Shown one piece after another: positions 35,130 to 44,058 of a DNA stretch of 64,000 nt. The stretch's first letter is position 1, and every line of letters starts with the position of its first letter. A model generated the notes under the pieces. That model saw only the letters and a program-made list of their open reading frames with translations, had not been told where the DNA came from and did no database searches. Location: NCBI RefSeq assembly GCF_000316625.1, contig NC_019676.1:2932501-2996500 (forward strand). Reading direction: 5' to 3'. A program made the position numbers and the translations under genes. The stretch comes from Nostoc sp. PCC 7107 (GTDB lineage: Bacteria > Cyanobacteriota > Cyanobacteriia > Cyanobacteriales > Nostocaceae).

Positions 35130-37562
35130 TCACACTTCAACTGACTCAGGAAACTGGCGTTTTAAAGCTGGAAACACAGGACAAGGCGCTTGTTCTTGTA
35201 AATTGTTTGGTTTACTCCAAGTAAAAGGTGCTTTTTGCGCCGCAGACATCCATAACAAACGTTTGGCGCGTGTCATCGCCACATAAAGTAAACGATATTC
35301 TTCCGCAGTTTTTAAGTGTTTGGCTTGTTCCCAAGCTTGACTGACATCAGGTATACCCGATTCTCCGTGGAGGGCGGTGCGGATTTGGGCGCGGGCGACT
35401 TCTGATAAGGTGAAATCTCCTAAAAACTGGCTTTGAGGCGGAACCCAAAATCTACCAGGAATCAAATTCTCATGCAGAAAGGGAATAAAAACATAGTCCC
35501 AATCTAGCCCTTTGGCTTTGTGCATGGTAATGATGGTGAGTTGATTAGGACGGGTGTAATGTGCTTCTAAATCTTCGGTTTCTACAGGCTCAAACCGTTC
35601 TGAACTGACAATTTCGCTTAAAGTCGCCAGCATTGCACCCATTGAACTACCACCAGCTATCTGCTGATTGACTCGTTCTGCAAGTTTGTCAGCCGTGGCT
35701 AATTCTGCTTGGTCGTAATTTAGCGCCAAAGCGAGGAAGGATATCAATTGGTAAAGCGGTAATTCCATACGGGCGCGGAGTAAGCTACGACACAGGTGAG
35801 CCGCTTTTTCGACTGGTTCTGCTTGGGGGGCAGCTAAGGGGCCGGGATATAAAAACTCTTCTGGTAAACTAGCTAGGGCGTTGAGGTCTTGGGTGGGAAT
35901 TAATTGTCTTTGTACTAATACCTCTAAGGCTGCTTTGAGATAATCAGGAGAGTGGGGTCGATCGCAAAATTGCAGTAATCCTAAAATTTCTTGGGGTACA
36001 TGAGAACGGCGATCGCGCTCACCCACATCGTAAAGTGTAATTTTATGCTCTTTGCATACAGGAGCCAGCATCTCTGCTAACCATCGACCTTGACGGTTTT
36101 CTCTGACTAATACCGCCGCACGGGTATTTGCTGGGTCTGGTGTAAATAACTCCACTACTCTTTTCGCCAGTAGTTCGACTGTGTGGTGAATATCTCGCGG
36201 TGTGTATAGTTCTAGTCCTTTACCTTCTGGTGCTGGGTTAGCATTTTTTTGCGGGTCATTCGTACTCACAGGGTAAATTGTCTGTGAACGGAAGGGAAAA
36301 GAAGTTGTTACATGTGGCGACTTGCGATTTTTAGCACCATAAAAGCTATTCACCCATTCCAGCGCAAAGTTAGCCGCAGCAATAATAATTCTCGTACTGC
36401 GCCCAGCTTGATTCATTGTGGCTAATTTTGTCATGCGATCGCACTCTTCACAAAATTGCCGAAAATAAATCGGATCAGCTGGTGTAAAGGTGGAGTTAAT
36501 CGCTTGGTTAGGATCACCAACTCTGACTAAATTGAGTGCTGTTAGCGGTAGCGGGGCGTTTAGCCTGTGCTGAGTGCTGAGTAAGATATTCTCCTCATAC
36601 TCCCCTGCTCCCTCCGCCGAATCAGAAGCTAAAATTTCTAAAAGTTTTGTCTGAAGGGGGCTAGAATCTTGGGCTTCGTCTTCAAAGACTGCGAAAACTT
36701 GATTTTGTTCGATGCGGCGGGCGCTGTCATTTTCTAATACACGCAAAGCGGCGAGAATCATGTCGTCGTAGTCGATGAAGTCGCGCGATCGCATTAAGTT
36801 CTGATATTGTTCGTATAATCCTGCCGCTATGCTTAAAATTTCGTATTCATCTGAAGTTTGTTGACTCCATTCTTGTAATTGTTCTGGCCATATCCCAGAA
36901 CTTTTGGCTTCGTGTATGACGGTGGTTGCTAAATCTGGTAAAACTTCGGTTCGCAGTACAGATTGACGACGCAATCTTTCTGTTTCTTCGCCGTCAAATT
37001 GTTGTCCTTCAAGTAAACGGAAATATTTTTCAGGATTGTTATTAATCCATTGTTCAACTGCTGTGCGAATTAAGCGATGGCTTTGACTAGGGGTAATTAA
37101 TGTCAGATTTTCTAATTCTAAACCGGATAAATCAGGATAACGACTGGCAATATTTAACGCCAAGCCATGTAATGTATAGACAGCAAAACCTGTTTGGGGT
37201 AAAGATAAATTGTCACGGAGATATTGCCGAATTTTCGCTTTAATATTAGCCGCAGCAGAACGCGTAAAGGTAACAACTACTAATTGACGGTGAACCGAGG
37301 AACGAGACTGCGCTAAACGTTCATACTGACGGGCGATCGCGATCGCCGCCGCCGCCGCCATACCTGTAGATTTTCCAGCCCCCGGAACCGCAGAAACAGC
37401 TAATGGCCCCGATTCCCAATCGGCCATTTGTTGTTGTCCCTGGCGCAAGCTGTTGCGGATGGCTAATATTTTTTCGCTCAAAGACAAAACAGGCGATGAA
37501 TGAGATAATTCCGTTTGGGCAGATTCTAAAGGTACAGTCGCAGTAAAGTTTGTGTCTGACAT
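35130..37562 (-). CDS. UvrD/Rep-type ATP-dependent DNA helicase
   Basis: A superfamily 1 helicase of 810 residues. Walker A is SAVPGAGKST at about residues 56-65; others are VVTFTRSAAANIKAKI (Ia), FEDEAQDSS (II, near residue 292), LVRVGDPNQAINST (III), TIITMHKAKGLDWDYVFIP (V) and LLYVAMTRAKRLLW (VI). It is shorter than RecB or UvrD and resembles cyanobacterial stand-alone helicases. Between motifs II and III, near residues 330-343, an in-frame dispersed repeat adds the segment HRLNAPLPLTALN. Confidence 0.92.
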   Translation of the reverse strand: MSDTNFTATVPLESAQTELSHSSPVLSLSEKILAIRNSLRQGQQQMADWESGPLAVSAVPGAGKSTGMAAAAAIAIARQYERLAQSRSSVHRQLVVVTFTRSAAANIKAKIRQYLRDNLSLPQTGFAVYTLHGLALNIASRYPDLSGLELENLTLITPSQSHRLIRTAVEQWINNNPEKYFRLLEGQQFDGEETERLRRQSVLRTEVLPDLATTVIHEAKSSGIWPEQLQEWSQQTSDEYEILSIAAGLYEQYQNLMRSRDFIDYDDMILAALRVLENDSARRIEQNQVFAVFEDEAQDSSPLQTKLLEILASDSAEGAGEYEENILLSTQHRLNAPLPLTALNLVRVGDPNQAINSTFTPADPIYFRQFCEECDRMTKLATMNQAGRSTRIIIAAANFALEWVNSFYGAKNRKSPHVTTSFPFRSQTIYPVSTNDPQKNANPAPEGKGLELYTPRDIHHTVELLAKRVVELFTPDPANTRAAVLVRENRQGRWLAEMLAPVCKEHKITLYDVGERDRRSHVPQEILGLLQFCDRPHSPDYLKAALEVLVQRQLIPTQDLNALASLPEEFLYPGPLAAPQAEPVEKAAHLCRSLLRARMELPLYQLISFLALALNYDQAELATADKLAERVNQQIAGGSSMGAMLATLSEIVSSERFEPVETEDLEAHYTRPNQLTIITMHKAKGLDWDYVFIPFLHENLIPGRFWVPPQSQFLGDFTLSEVARAQIRTALHGESGIPDVSQAWEQAKHLKTAEEYRLLYVAMTRAKRLLWMSAAQKAPFTWSKPNNLQEQAPCPVFPALKRQFPESVEV
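36537..36574. repeat. Dispersed repeat, copy B, inside the helicase gene
   Basis: Identical to copy A (30691-30728) except one base in TTTAGCC(T/C)GTGC. It is read in the antisense direction as protein by the helicase gene, without breaking its frame. Confidence 0.8.
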
Positions 37563-37772
37563 AGTAAATTTTATACTTTGGGCAGATGGACAACAACTAG
37601 CAGATTTATGTTAAGAAAAATCAAGTTTATTAATAATGTAATTTTCTGCCTCCTACATAGCCCAAAAATAATTATTGATGTCTCAATAATATGAATGTGA
37701 TTATTCAACTATAAAGACGAATAATAGTTTGTATTTATTTACCTTTGTTGTAAAATTTTACATATCTCGATA

Positions 37773-39428
37773 ATGATAAATAGCAGAATTTCTCTACATT
37801 ATGTCAGTTTATTTGGGGCGATCGCCCTCGGCGCTATTTTGCGATTTTGGCATTTAGATTTAAAACCTTTATGGATGGATGAAGTAATTACTTCTATCTT
37901 TAGTTTAGGCAAAAATTATCATGATTTACCTTTGGATGTCTTATTTCCTCTACAACGCGTACAGGAAATTTTTACTTTTAATCCTGGTGTGAGTTGTTCA
38001 CAAATCGCCACTAATGTTAATACACAGTCGACCCATCCACCCTTATTTTTTTGTGCGATGTACCAGTGGCTAAGTTGGATGACTCCTTTAGGAACAGAGT
38101 GGATTGCAAAATTGCGATCGCTTCCTGCTTTATTAGGTGTCGCTACAATCCCGGCGATGTATTGGCTAAATCGCCTTGCTTTTTCTCGGTCATCGGGAAT
38201 TATCGCAGCCTTAGTTATGGCGACTTCACCTTTTGCTGTGTACCTTTCCCAAGAATCACGACACTATACTGCACCAATGTTGCTGATTACTTTGTCGTTG
38301 TTAGGACTAATTCAAATTCAGCAGGATATATTTAGGCGATCGCAGTTTAGTTTTTCGGTTTGGCTACTGTGGACAATAGTTAATAGCATTGGGCTTTATG
38401 TTCACTATTTTTTTGCTTTAGCATTTATTGCCGAAATTGCTACTTTAATCTTACTAATTTACAAATATAAGTTAAATATTTTAATTATCCAGAAAACTTG
38501 GTTATTTCTCTTTATTTCTAGCACTACAGTTTTCATTAGTTTCATTCCCTGGATATTAGGAATATTCAATCATATTCAGCGTAACGAAACAAATTGGTTG
38601 CCGACTCCTAACTATATTTCACCGTTATATCAAACTTTGATTAACTGGGTGTTGATGACAATTGCTCTACCTGTAGAAAATCAGCCTCTACCAGTAGCAA
38701 TTATTAGTGTATTGCTGATGGTATTATTTTTTGTTTGGTTAGCAAATCAAGTATTCTCCGGATTACGAGGTTTGTTATTAGATAGTAAAACTAATATAGC
38801 GACAAATACGCTTTTGACGTTTACTTTTTTCGTAATTTTAGAATTTTTAATTATTATTTATTTCTTCGGTAAAGATATTACTGTTGTTCCCAGATATAAC
38901 TTTGTTTATTACCCCAGCTTTTGCGTTCTGTTAGCAGTGGGGATTAATTATAGTTTCAAAAATAAAAAGTTAATTCCTGGTTTTTTAATTATTAGCATTA
39001 TTAGTTGCATTTTTGTTGTTAATAATCTAGCTTTTCAAAAGCCTTTTCTCCCAGAAAAAGTGGCTCTAAATATGAATTTAGAGCCATCTATCCCAGCCAT
39101 GTTGGTTACAGGATATGGCAGTTATCAAGATGTGGCACTAGGATTAAGTTTTGCTTTAGCTTTAGAGCCACTGAGAGATACAAACAAATTAGATAATTTT
39201 GCCTTTATTAATCAAAACTCTAGTGCAATTCCTTTCTGGCAAAAACTTTCGCAATTAGCTATTCCTGATACATCTAAATTAAATTTATGGATAGTGGCTC
39301 CTGGCTGGCGACGACGTGATTATCAACAGCAAGTAATTTTATCTGGGCAAACAGTTTGTAATATAGACCCTACACAACATTATAGAATTGGAATTCCTTA
39401 TCAACTTTATCGGTGTGGGAAAAAATGA
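37773..39428 (+). CDS. GT39/PMT-type membrane glycosyltransferase
   Basis: A polytopic membrane protein of 551 residues with about ten hydrophobic segments. N-terminal signature of GT39/ArnT-type enzymes: FWHLDLKPLWMDEV, where D and E follow the first helix, then STHPPLFF in the first loop and LSQESRHYTAP. Such enzymes use polyprenyl-phosphate sugars. The acceptor is unknown. It is alone between the helicase and raf1. Confidence 0.82.
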   Translation: MINSRISLHYVSLFGAIALGAILRFWHLDLKPLWMDEVITSIFSLGKNYHDLPLDVLFPLQRVQEIFTFNPGVSCSQIATNVNTQSTHPPLFFCAMYQWLSWMTPLGTEWIAKLRSLPALLGVATIPAMYWLNRLAFSRSSGIIAALVMATSPFAVYLSQESRHYTAPMLLITLSLLGLIQIQQDIFRRSQFSFSVWLLWTIVNSIGLYVHYFFALAFIAEIATLILLIYKYKLNILIIQKTWLFLFISSTTVFISFIPWILGIFNHIQRNETNWLPTPNYISPLYQTLINWVLMTIALPVENQPLPVAIISVLLMVLFFVWLANQVFSGLRGLLLDSKTNIATNTLLTFTFFVILEFLIIIYFFGKDITVVPRYNFVYYPSFCVLLAVGINYSFKNKKLIPGFLIISIISCIFVVNNLAFQKPFLPEKVALNMNLEPSIPAMLVTGYGSYQDVALGLSFALALEPLRDTNKLDNFAFINQNSSAIPFWQKLSQLAIPDTSKLNLWIVAPGWRRRDYQQQVILSGQTVCNIDPTQHYRIGIPYQLYRCGKK

Positions 39429-39508
39429 TTTAAAACGCAAAGGTACGAGGAGGTTAGCGCAGAGGTAAACAGCGGTTTTATCTGTGTTATCTGCGCCTCC
39501 GTGGTTTG

Positions 39509-40594
39509 TTATTCGTCAATCAGCCAAGGTTCTTTGGTGACTTCTTCATCAAAAATTCGCTTGGGACGCACCAGGACAATTACTTTTCCTAGGATGGAAA
39601 TCTCTGGTTCAGTTTCTAACCATTGAATATCTAATTCCCCATTTTGCTCCACAACAAAATAACTAGAAGCATCCCATTCTCTTTGTGCGCGATCGATAAC
39701 TATTAATATTTCTTCTTGCCTGTTTTTCGGTTGATTGGGAAGGCGATCGCTGTTTGCCAAAACTACCACTGGATCTTCTGCATTTAACAGCACTTGCCAA
39801 CCCGGTAAGGGAACCCAAGCTTGTTCTCCGGCAAACTTGACTATTTGAAATGGTTCACTAGCTGTAATTAGCGGTACAGCCTGTAAATCTTGTGGTGTTA
39901 AGGGATACTTACCCACTACAGGTAGAATGCGCGGGAGTTCATCTTCTGAGTCAAAACGATAAAAGGGCAACAGGGGAGCCGGACGCTTAGGAACGACAGT
40001 AAAATCAACCAGGAGTTGTTCTAGTTGCTTCCGGGCTGAGTCAGAGTGAGCAAAACGCAGTCCTTTGGCAATCAAACGCGATCGCTCTGCCAAATCAGAA
40101 TTTTGCCGGGCTAATTTCCATGCTTGGTAAGCCACTGCATCCCCAACATGAGCTGAAAACCCATCTGGTAAATTGCGTAACCAAGAGTAATCTTTAATTG
40201 CTTTGGCGACTTCTCTTGCCCCATCTAAATCAACTTTGTGAATAAAAGTCAATTCCGCCGCCGCCGCCCGTTCTTCGTGGGTGAGTAGGCGTAATTCATA
40301 TAAAACATCACTACCTCGTATAGCGTAGTGCGATCGCGTCGCTGCTGATGCGCCAAATTTTTCTATAGAATTGTAAACTTGAGCGCCAACCATTACCTGA
40401 TTTTGTTGAATTGGCTCAAATCCGGTGGCTTCAAAAATTTCTTGGGGATTATGTCCAGACTTTTGCAAAGTGGCGATCGCAATTCCCCATTCCACCCAAT
40501 TACCTTGCTTTTGCCTCAGCTGACGCAATAACTCCTGGGCATTGTCGTTGCCGGTGGTATCAGGGTTTTGAGCGTTGGGTGGTAAGTCAGTCAT
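39509..40594 (-). CDS. raf1: RuBisCO accumulation factor 1
   Basis: Raf1 is a dimeric assembly chaperone that stabilises RbcL during RuBisCO folding. The 361-residue protein has the N-terminal alpha domain (LRQLRQKQGNWVEWG, then the FEATGFEP helix) and the C-terminal beta domain (PLLPFYRFDSEDELPRILPV, then VPLPGWQVL). Length agrees with cyanobacterial Raf1. The rbc genes are not in this window. Confidence 0.92.
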   Translation of the reverse strand: MTDLPPNAQNPDTTGNDNAQELLRQLRQKQGNWVEWGIAIATLQKSGHNPQEIFEATGFEPIQQNQVMVGAQVYNSIEKFGASAATRSHYAIRGSDVLYELRLLTHEERAAAAELTFIHKVDLDGAREVAKAIKDYSWLRNLPDGFSAHVGDAVAYQAWKLARQNSDLAERSRLIAKGLRFAHSDSARKQLEQLLVDFTVVPKRPAPLLPFYRFDSEDELPRILPVVGKYPLTPQDLQAVPLITASEPFQIVKFAGEQAWVPLPGWQVLLNAEDPVVVLANSDRLPNQPKNRQEEILIVIDRAQREWDASSYFVVEQNGELDIQWLETEPEISILGKVIVLVRPKRIFDEEVTKEPWLIDE

Positions 40595-40836
40595 AATCTG
40601 GAGTGGCAGCTTGAACTAGAGAAAAGTACCGATATCTGATCGGCAAGTCTTATTCTAATCTTTAACAGCGAACTATCTATCACTCTACCGTCAAACAAAA
40701 TTATAGGTTATCTATAGTACACACAAGTTCTGCGTTATAACTGATCAGTACCTTCACGCAAGGCTTACGCACCATAAATCAATTAAGCTTGGTGTGGAAT
40801 ATAACAATATAGTGAATTATTTACAGGAATTATCTC

Positions 40837-41793
40837 ATGGATAATCCCACGCTTGAAATAAATGCAAGTCGTCGGCAAACAGCTACTTTAGAAAGAGCAA
40901 AAAAACTCAAAATATTGGTAGTCGATGATGAACCAGATAATCTCGATTTACTTTATCGGACTTTTCGGCGCGACTTTCATGTTTTAAAAGCTGATAGCGG
41001 TATCAATGCTCTAGAAGTTTTGGCAACAGAAGGAGAAGTAGCCGTTATTATCTCCGATCAGCGAATGCCAGAAATGAAAGGTACGGAGTTTCTGAGCAAA
41101 ACTGTGCCGCAATTTCCCGATACAGTCAGGATTATCCTCACTGGCTTTACTGATATTGAAGATTTAGTAGAAGCGATTAATGCGGGACAAGTTTACAAAT
41201 ATATCACCAAGCCTTGGGATCCAGGAGAGCTGAAGGCAGTTGTCCAAAGAGCAGCAGAAACCTATGACTTGTTAAAACAACGTACAGAAGAATTACGCCG
41301 CGCCAATGCTCAAATGGCCTTATTGTCTGTGTTAGTGCAAGTCACCCAAGCCGCAGATACTTTAGAGTCAATTCTCGAACCAATAGCTACAGCCTTTAGT
41401 GATAGTTTCACTGCTGATGGCTGTATTTTGCAGTTGGTGGAAGGAAATGAATTAGCGAAGGTTCAAGGTTCTTATAGCCGTACTGCTACTACTATCAACT
41501 GGCTAGATAAAGACCTCTTGGTAAGTGAAGCGATCGCTACAGGAAAAGTCCAAACAGCTTTAAATGTGGCTAAAGAGCCTAAACTTGCTGGTATATCACA
41601 CTATCAAGATACAGGTGTCCAAGCACATTTAGTTATCCCAATTACCTACCGCAATGGTATGTTAGGTGTGTTGTCACTCCAATGGCAACAACCTTGCTCT
41701 TTGCGAGAAGATGAACTGAACCTGATTAATTTATCGGCTCAATTAGTAGCGATCGCTCTGACTAGCAGTCGTTGCTATCAAGGAACTTTGTAG
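40837..41793 (+). CDS. Response regulator with GAF domain
   Basis: A 318-residue two-domain regulator. Residues about 24-140 are a receiver with DDEPDN and phospho-acceptor D74 (ISDQRMPEM), the pattern of RpfG-like receivers. A GAF domain follows (residues about 170-315), with no bilin-binding cysteine that I can identify. There is no kinase, cyclase or DNA-binding output. It lies 80 bp upstream of menG, separated by heptamer repeats. Confidence 0.88.
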   Translation: MDNPTLEINASRRQTATLERAKKLKILVVDDEPDNLDLLYRTFRRDFHVLKADSGINALEVLATEGEVAVIISDQRMPEMKGTEFLSKTVPQFPDTVRIILTGFTDIEDLVEAINAGQVYKYITKPWDPGELKAVVQRAAETYDLLKQRTEELRRANAQMALLSVLVQVTQAADTLESILEPIATAFSDSFTADGCILQLVEGNELAKVQGSYSRTATTINWLDKDLLVSEAIATGKVQTALNVAKEPKLAGISHYQDTGVQAHLVIPITYRNGMLGVLSLQWQQPCSLREDELNLINLSAQLVAIALTSSRCYQGTL

Positions 41794-41795
41794 TT

Positions 41796-41873
41796 ATTAG
41801 TCATTTGTCCTTTGTCCTTGGTCATTGGCTCATGACTAGTGACTAATGACTAATGACTAATGACTAATGACCA
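41796..41873. repeat. STRR heptamer array (TGACTAA) before menG
   Basis: The spacer is made of seven-base units: ATTAGTC/ATTTGTC/CTTTGTC/CTTGGTC on the left, then TGACTAG and TGACTAA repeated about four times, running right into the menG start codon. This is the typical STRR class of heterocystous cyanobacteria. Confidence 0.8.
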
Positions 41874-42566
41874 ATGAATCAAGAAATTCGTGCCATTTTT
41901 GACAGTATTGCTCCAGTATATGACCAGCTAAATAATTGGTTGAGTCTGGGACAACACCGGATATGGAAGGAAATGGCTATTAAATGGAGTGGTGCTAAAT
42001 CCGGTGACACTTGTATTGATTTGTGTTGTGGGAGTGGTGATTTAGCGTTGCGTTTGGCACGGCGTGTTGGCAATACAGGACAAGTGTATGGCGTAGATTT
42101 TTCACCTAACCTACTCGCAACTGCTCAAGAACGCTCTCAACAACAATATCCCCAGCCTGCCGTAACTTGGGTAGAAGCTGATGTCCTCAATTTGCCGTTT
42201 GAGGATAACCAATTTGATGCGGCGACAATGGGTTATGGGTTAAGAAATGTGACGGATATTCTCCAAAGCCTGAGAGAGATTCACCGGGTTTTGCAACCAG
42301 GTGCTAGGGCGGCAATTTTAGACTTTCATCGCCCCAATAACGAGCAATTACGGGCTTTTCAACAATGGTACTTGGATTCTATAGTTGTACCAATGGCTGA
42401 AAATTTGGGCTTAAAAGAACAGTATGCTTACATTAGCCCCAGCTTAGATCGTTTCCCTAGAGGAGACGAACAAAAAGAACTAGCCCTGCAAGCTGGTTTT
42501 GCATCAGTTACACACTACCCCATTGTGAACGGTATGATGGGAGTGTTAGTAGTCAGTAAATTTTAG
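41874..42566 (+). CDS. menG: Demethylphylloquinone (2-phytyl-1,4-naphthoquinone) methyltransferase
   Basis: A UbiE/MenG-type SAM methyltransferase for the last step of phylloquinone synthesis. The 230-residue protein shows the SAM motif DLCCGSGDLALRLAR, DFSPNLL, GYGLRNVTD and RVLQPGARAAILDF. Length and the absence of ubiquinone pathway genes in cyanobacteria favour MenG. The ATG follows the heptamer array directly, without a good Shine-Dalgarno sequence. Confidence 0.92.
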   Translation: MNQEIRAIFDSIAPVYDQLNNWLSLGQHRIWKEMAIKWSGAKSGDTCIDLCCGSGDLALRLARRVGNTGQVYGVDFSPNLLATAQERSQQQYPQPAVTWVEADVLNLPFEDNQFDAATMGYGLRNVTDILQSLREIHRVLQPGARAAILDFHRPNNEQLRAFQQWYLDSIVVPMAENLGLKEQYAYISPSLDRFPRGDEQKELALQAGFASVTHYPIVNGMMGVLVVSKF

Positions 42567-42678
42567 ATAAGAGATGGAAGATTTGGGATTGGCTCTGCTG
42601 GCAAAGAAGCAAAAGTTATCCAGAAACTAACATCTTGATCTAAATCTTCAAATTCAAAATTGGCAAGTCCAAAATCCT

Positions 42679-43920
42679 GTGGATTGGTCTCATCTTTGGC
42701 TTTATGTGTCTCCCCCAATATTGGGTGGGGTAATTGGCTACTTCACAAATGATATAGCCATCAAAATGTTATTTCGTCCTTACCAAGCAATTTATATTGG
42801 TGGACGACGCGTGCCTTTCACTCCTGGTTTGATTCCTCGCAACCAGGAACGTTTGGCTAAAAATATTTCGAGTACAATTATGGGGTCGTTGCTAACCCCA
42901 AATGAATTACAAAATCTGGCTCGGCGCTTGTTACAAACAGAGCGAGTCCAATCAGCTATTTTGTGGTTGTTACGTTTAGCAATTGACCAAATTAAAGCAG
43001 ATAAAGACCAAAAAAGTGCCAAAATTGTGGCAGGGATTTTGCGTGATTTATTAGGCGAGTCTTTACCACGATTGTTAAAAGTTTTAGCAAGGCGGGAAGA
43101 CTTTTTAGAAGCACAAATAAATCAAATTTTTGATCAAATATTGCTAGATTTACAACTAACTGATGAACAAGCTACGCGTTTAGCTGATTGGTTATTGCAG
43201 ACAGTTTTACCTCCAGATATGTTGCGTCAGGCAATAATTGATTTTTTAACCGATCGCACAATTCAAATTATTGATGAAAGCTTCCGGGAAAAAACCAGTG
43301 GAACTTATTGGGTAGTAGCTAATTTGTTTGGTTTACGTAATAGTCTTACCCGACTGAGAACGTTTTGTTTAGATGAGAAAGAAGCGACTAATGCTCGTTT
43401 GCAAGAATTAACGCAGGATTTGCAAGTGCGCGATCGCCTGAAAAAAATCTTGCAGAATTTGTCTTTACAAAACTTACCAATTGGTACAGTCAGACAGTTA
43501 CGTAAAACCACCCGCGAAACAGTCCGCCAATATATTCAAACAAGTGGTAGTGATTTGTTAAAAGGATTCACTGATTCTGTGAATTGGGAAAATATTGCTA
43601 CACTGCTGTTGAATCGACTGAGTGCTTCACCTGTTGTTAGTTCTTCTTTAGAAGTTGTCAGCTTAGAATTAGCTTTAATTTTAGAACGTTATTTAGAAAA
43701 AGATTTAGAAGCGATTGTGGCGCAAGTGATTCCTATCTTGTCAATCGACCAAGTAATTATTGATCGTGTGAAATCAACTTCTCCTGCTGATTTAGAAGCA
43801 GCGATTGAGGGAATTGTCAAAAATGAACTACAGGCGATCGTCACTTTAGGAGGAGTATTAGGTTTTGTAGTCGGTTTATTCCAAACGGTATTTTTAATCT
43901 TGAGTCAGCAGTCATTATAA
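42679..43920 (+). CDS. DUF445 family membrane-associated protein
   Basis: A 413-residue DUF445 protein. N-terminal membrane segment with the conserved [19 protein letters not shown], then [22 protein letters not shown]; the middle is helical and charged, and the last 25 residues are hydrophobic ([21 protein letters not shown]). GTG start at 42679. The family has no known reaction. The gene follows menG by about 110 bp. Confidence 0.85.
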   Translation: MDWSHLWLYVSPPILGGVIGYFTNDIAIKMLFRPYQAIYIGGRRVPFTPGLIPRNQERLAKNISSTIMGSLLTPNELQNLARRLLQTERVQSAILWLLRLAIDQIKADKDQKSAKIVAGILRDLLGESLPRLLKVLARREDFLEAQINQIFDQILLDLQLTDEQATRLADWLLQTVLPPDMLRQAIIDFLTDRTIQIIDESFREKTSGTYWVVANLFGLRNSLTRLRTFCLDEKEATNARLQELTQDLQVRDRLKKILQNLSLQNLPIGTVRQLRKTTRETVRQYIQTSGSDLLKGFTDSVNWENIATLLLNRLSASPVVSSSLEVVSLELALILERYLEKDLEAIVAQVIPILSIDQVIIDRVKSTSPADLEAAIEGIVKNELQAIVTLGGVLGFVVGLFQTVFLILSQQSL

Positions 43921-44058
43921 ATGTAAAATTGAAGCGAGAGTCCTTCGGACACGCTTCGCGATCGCCTAACTCAAAATTTGAGCTAAATCCAAGATAAACC
44001 CAGGCAGAATATCTTCCCCACTCAAAAAATTTTGTAGGTGGTGATTTGACTATTTAGC

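Noticed and set aside
41796-41873. CRISPR-like repeat array
   Set aside because: Units are seven bases without spacers, so this is a STRR array; no CRISPR repeats or cas genes are seen anywhere in the window.
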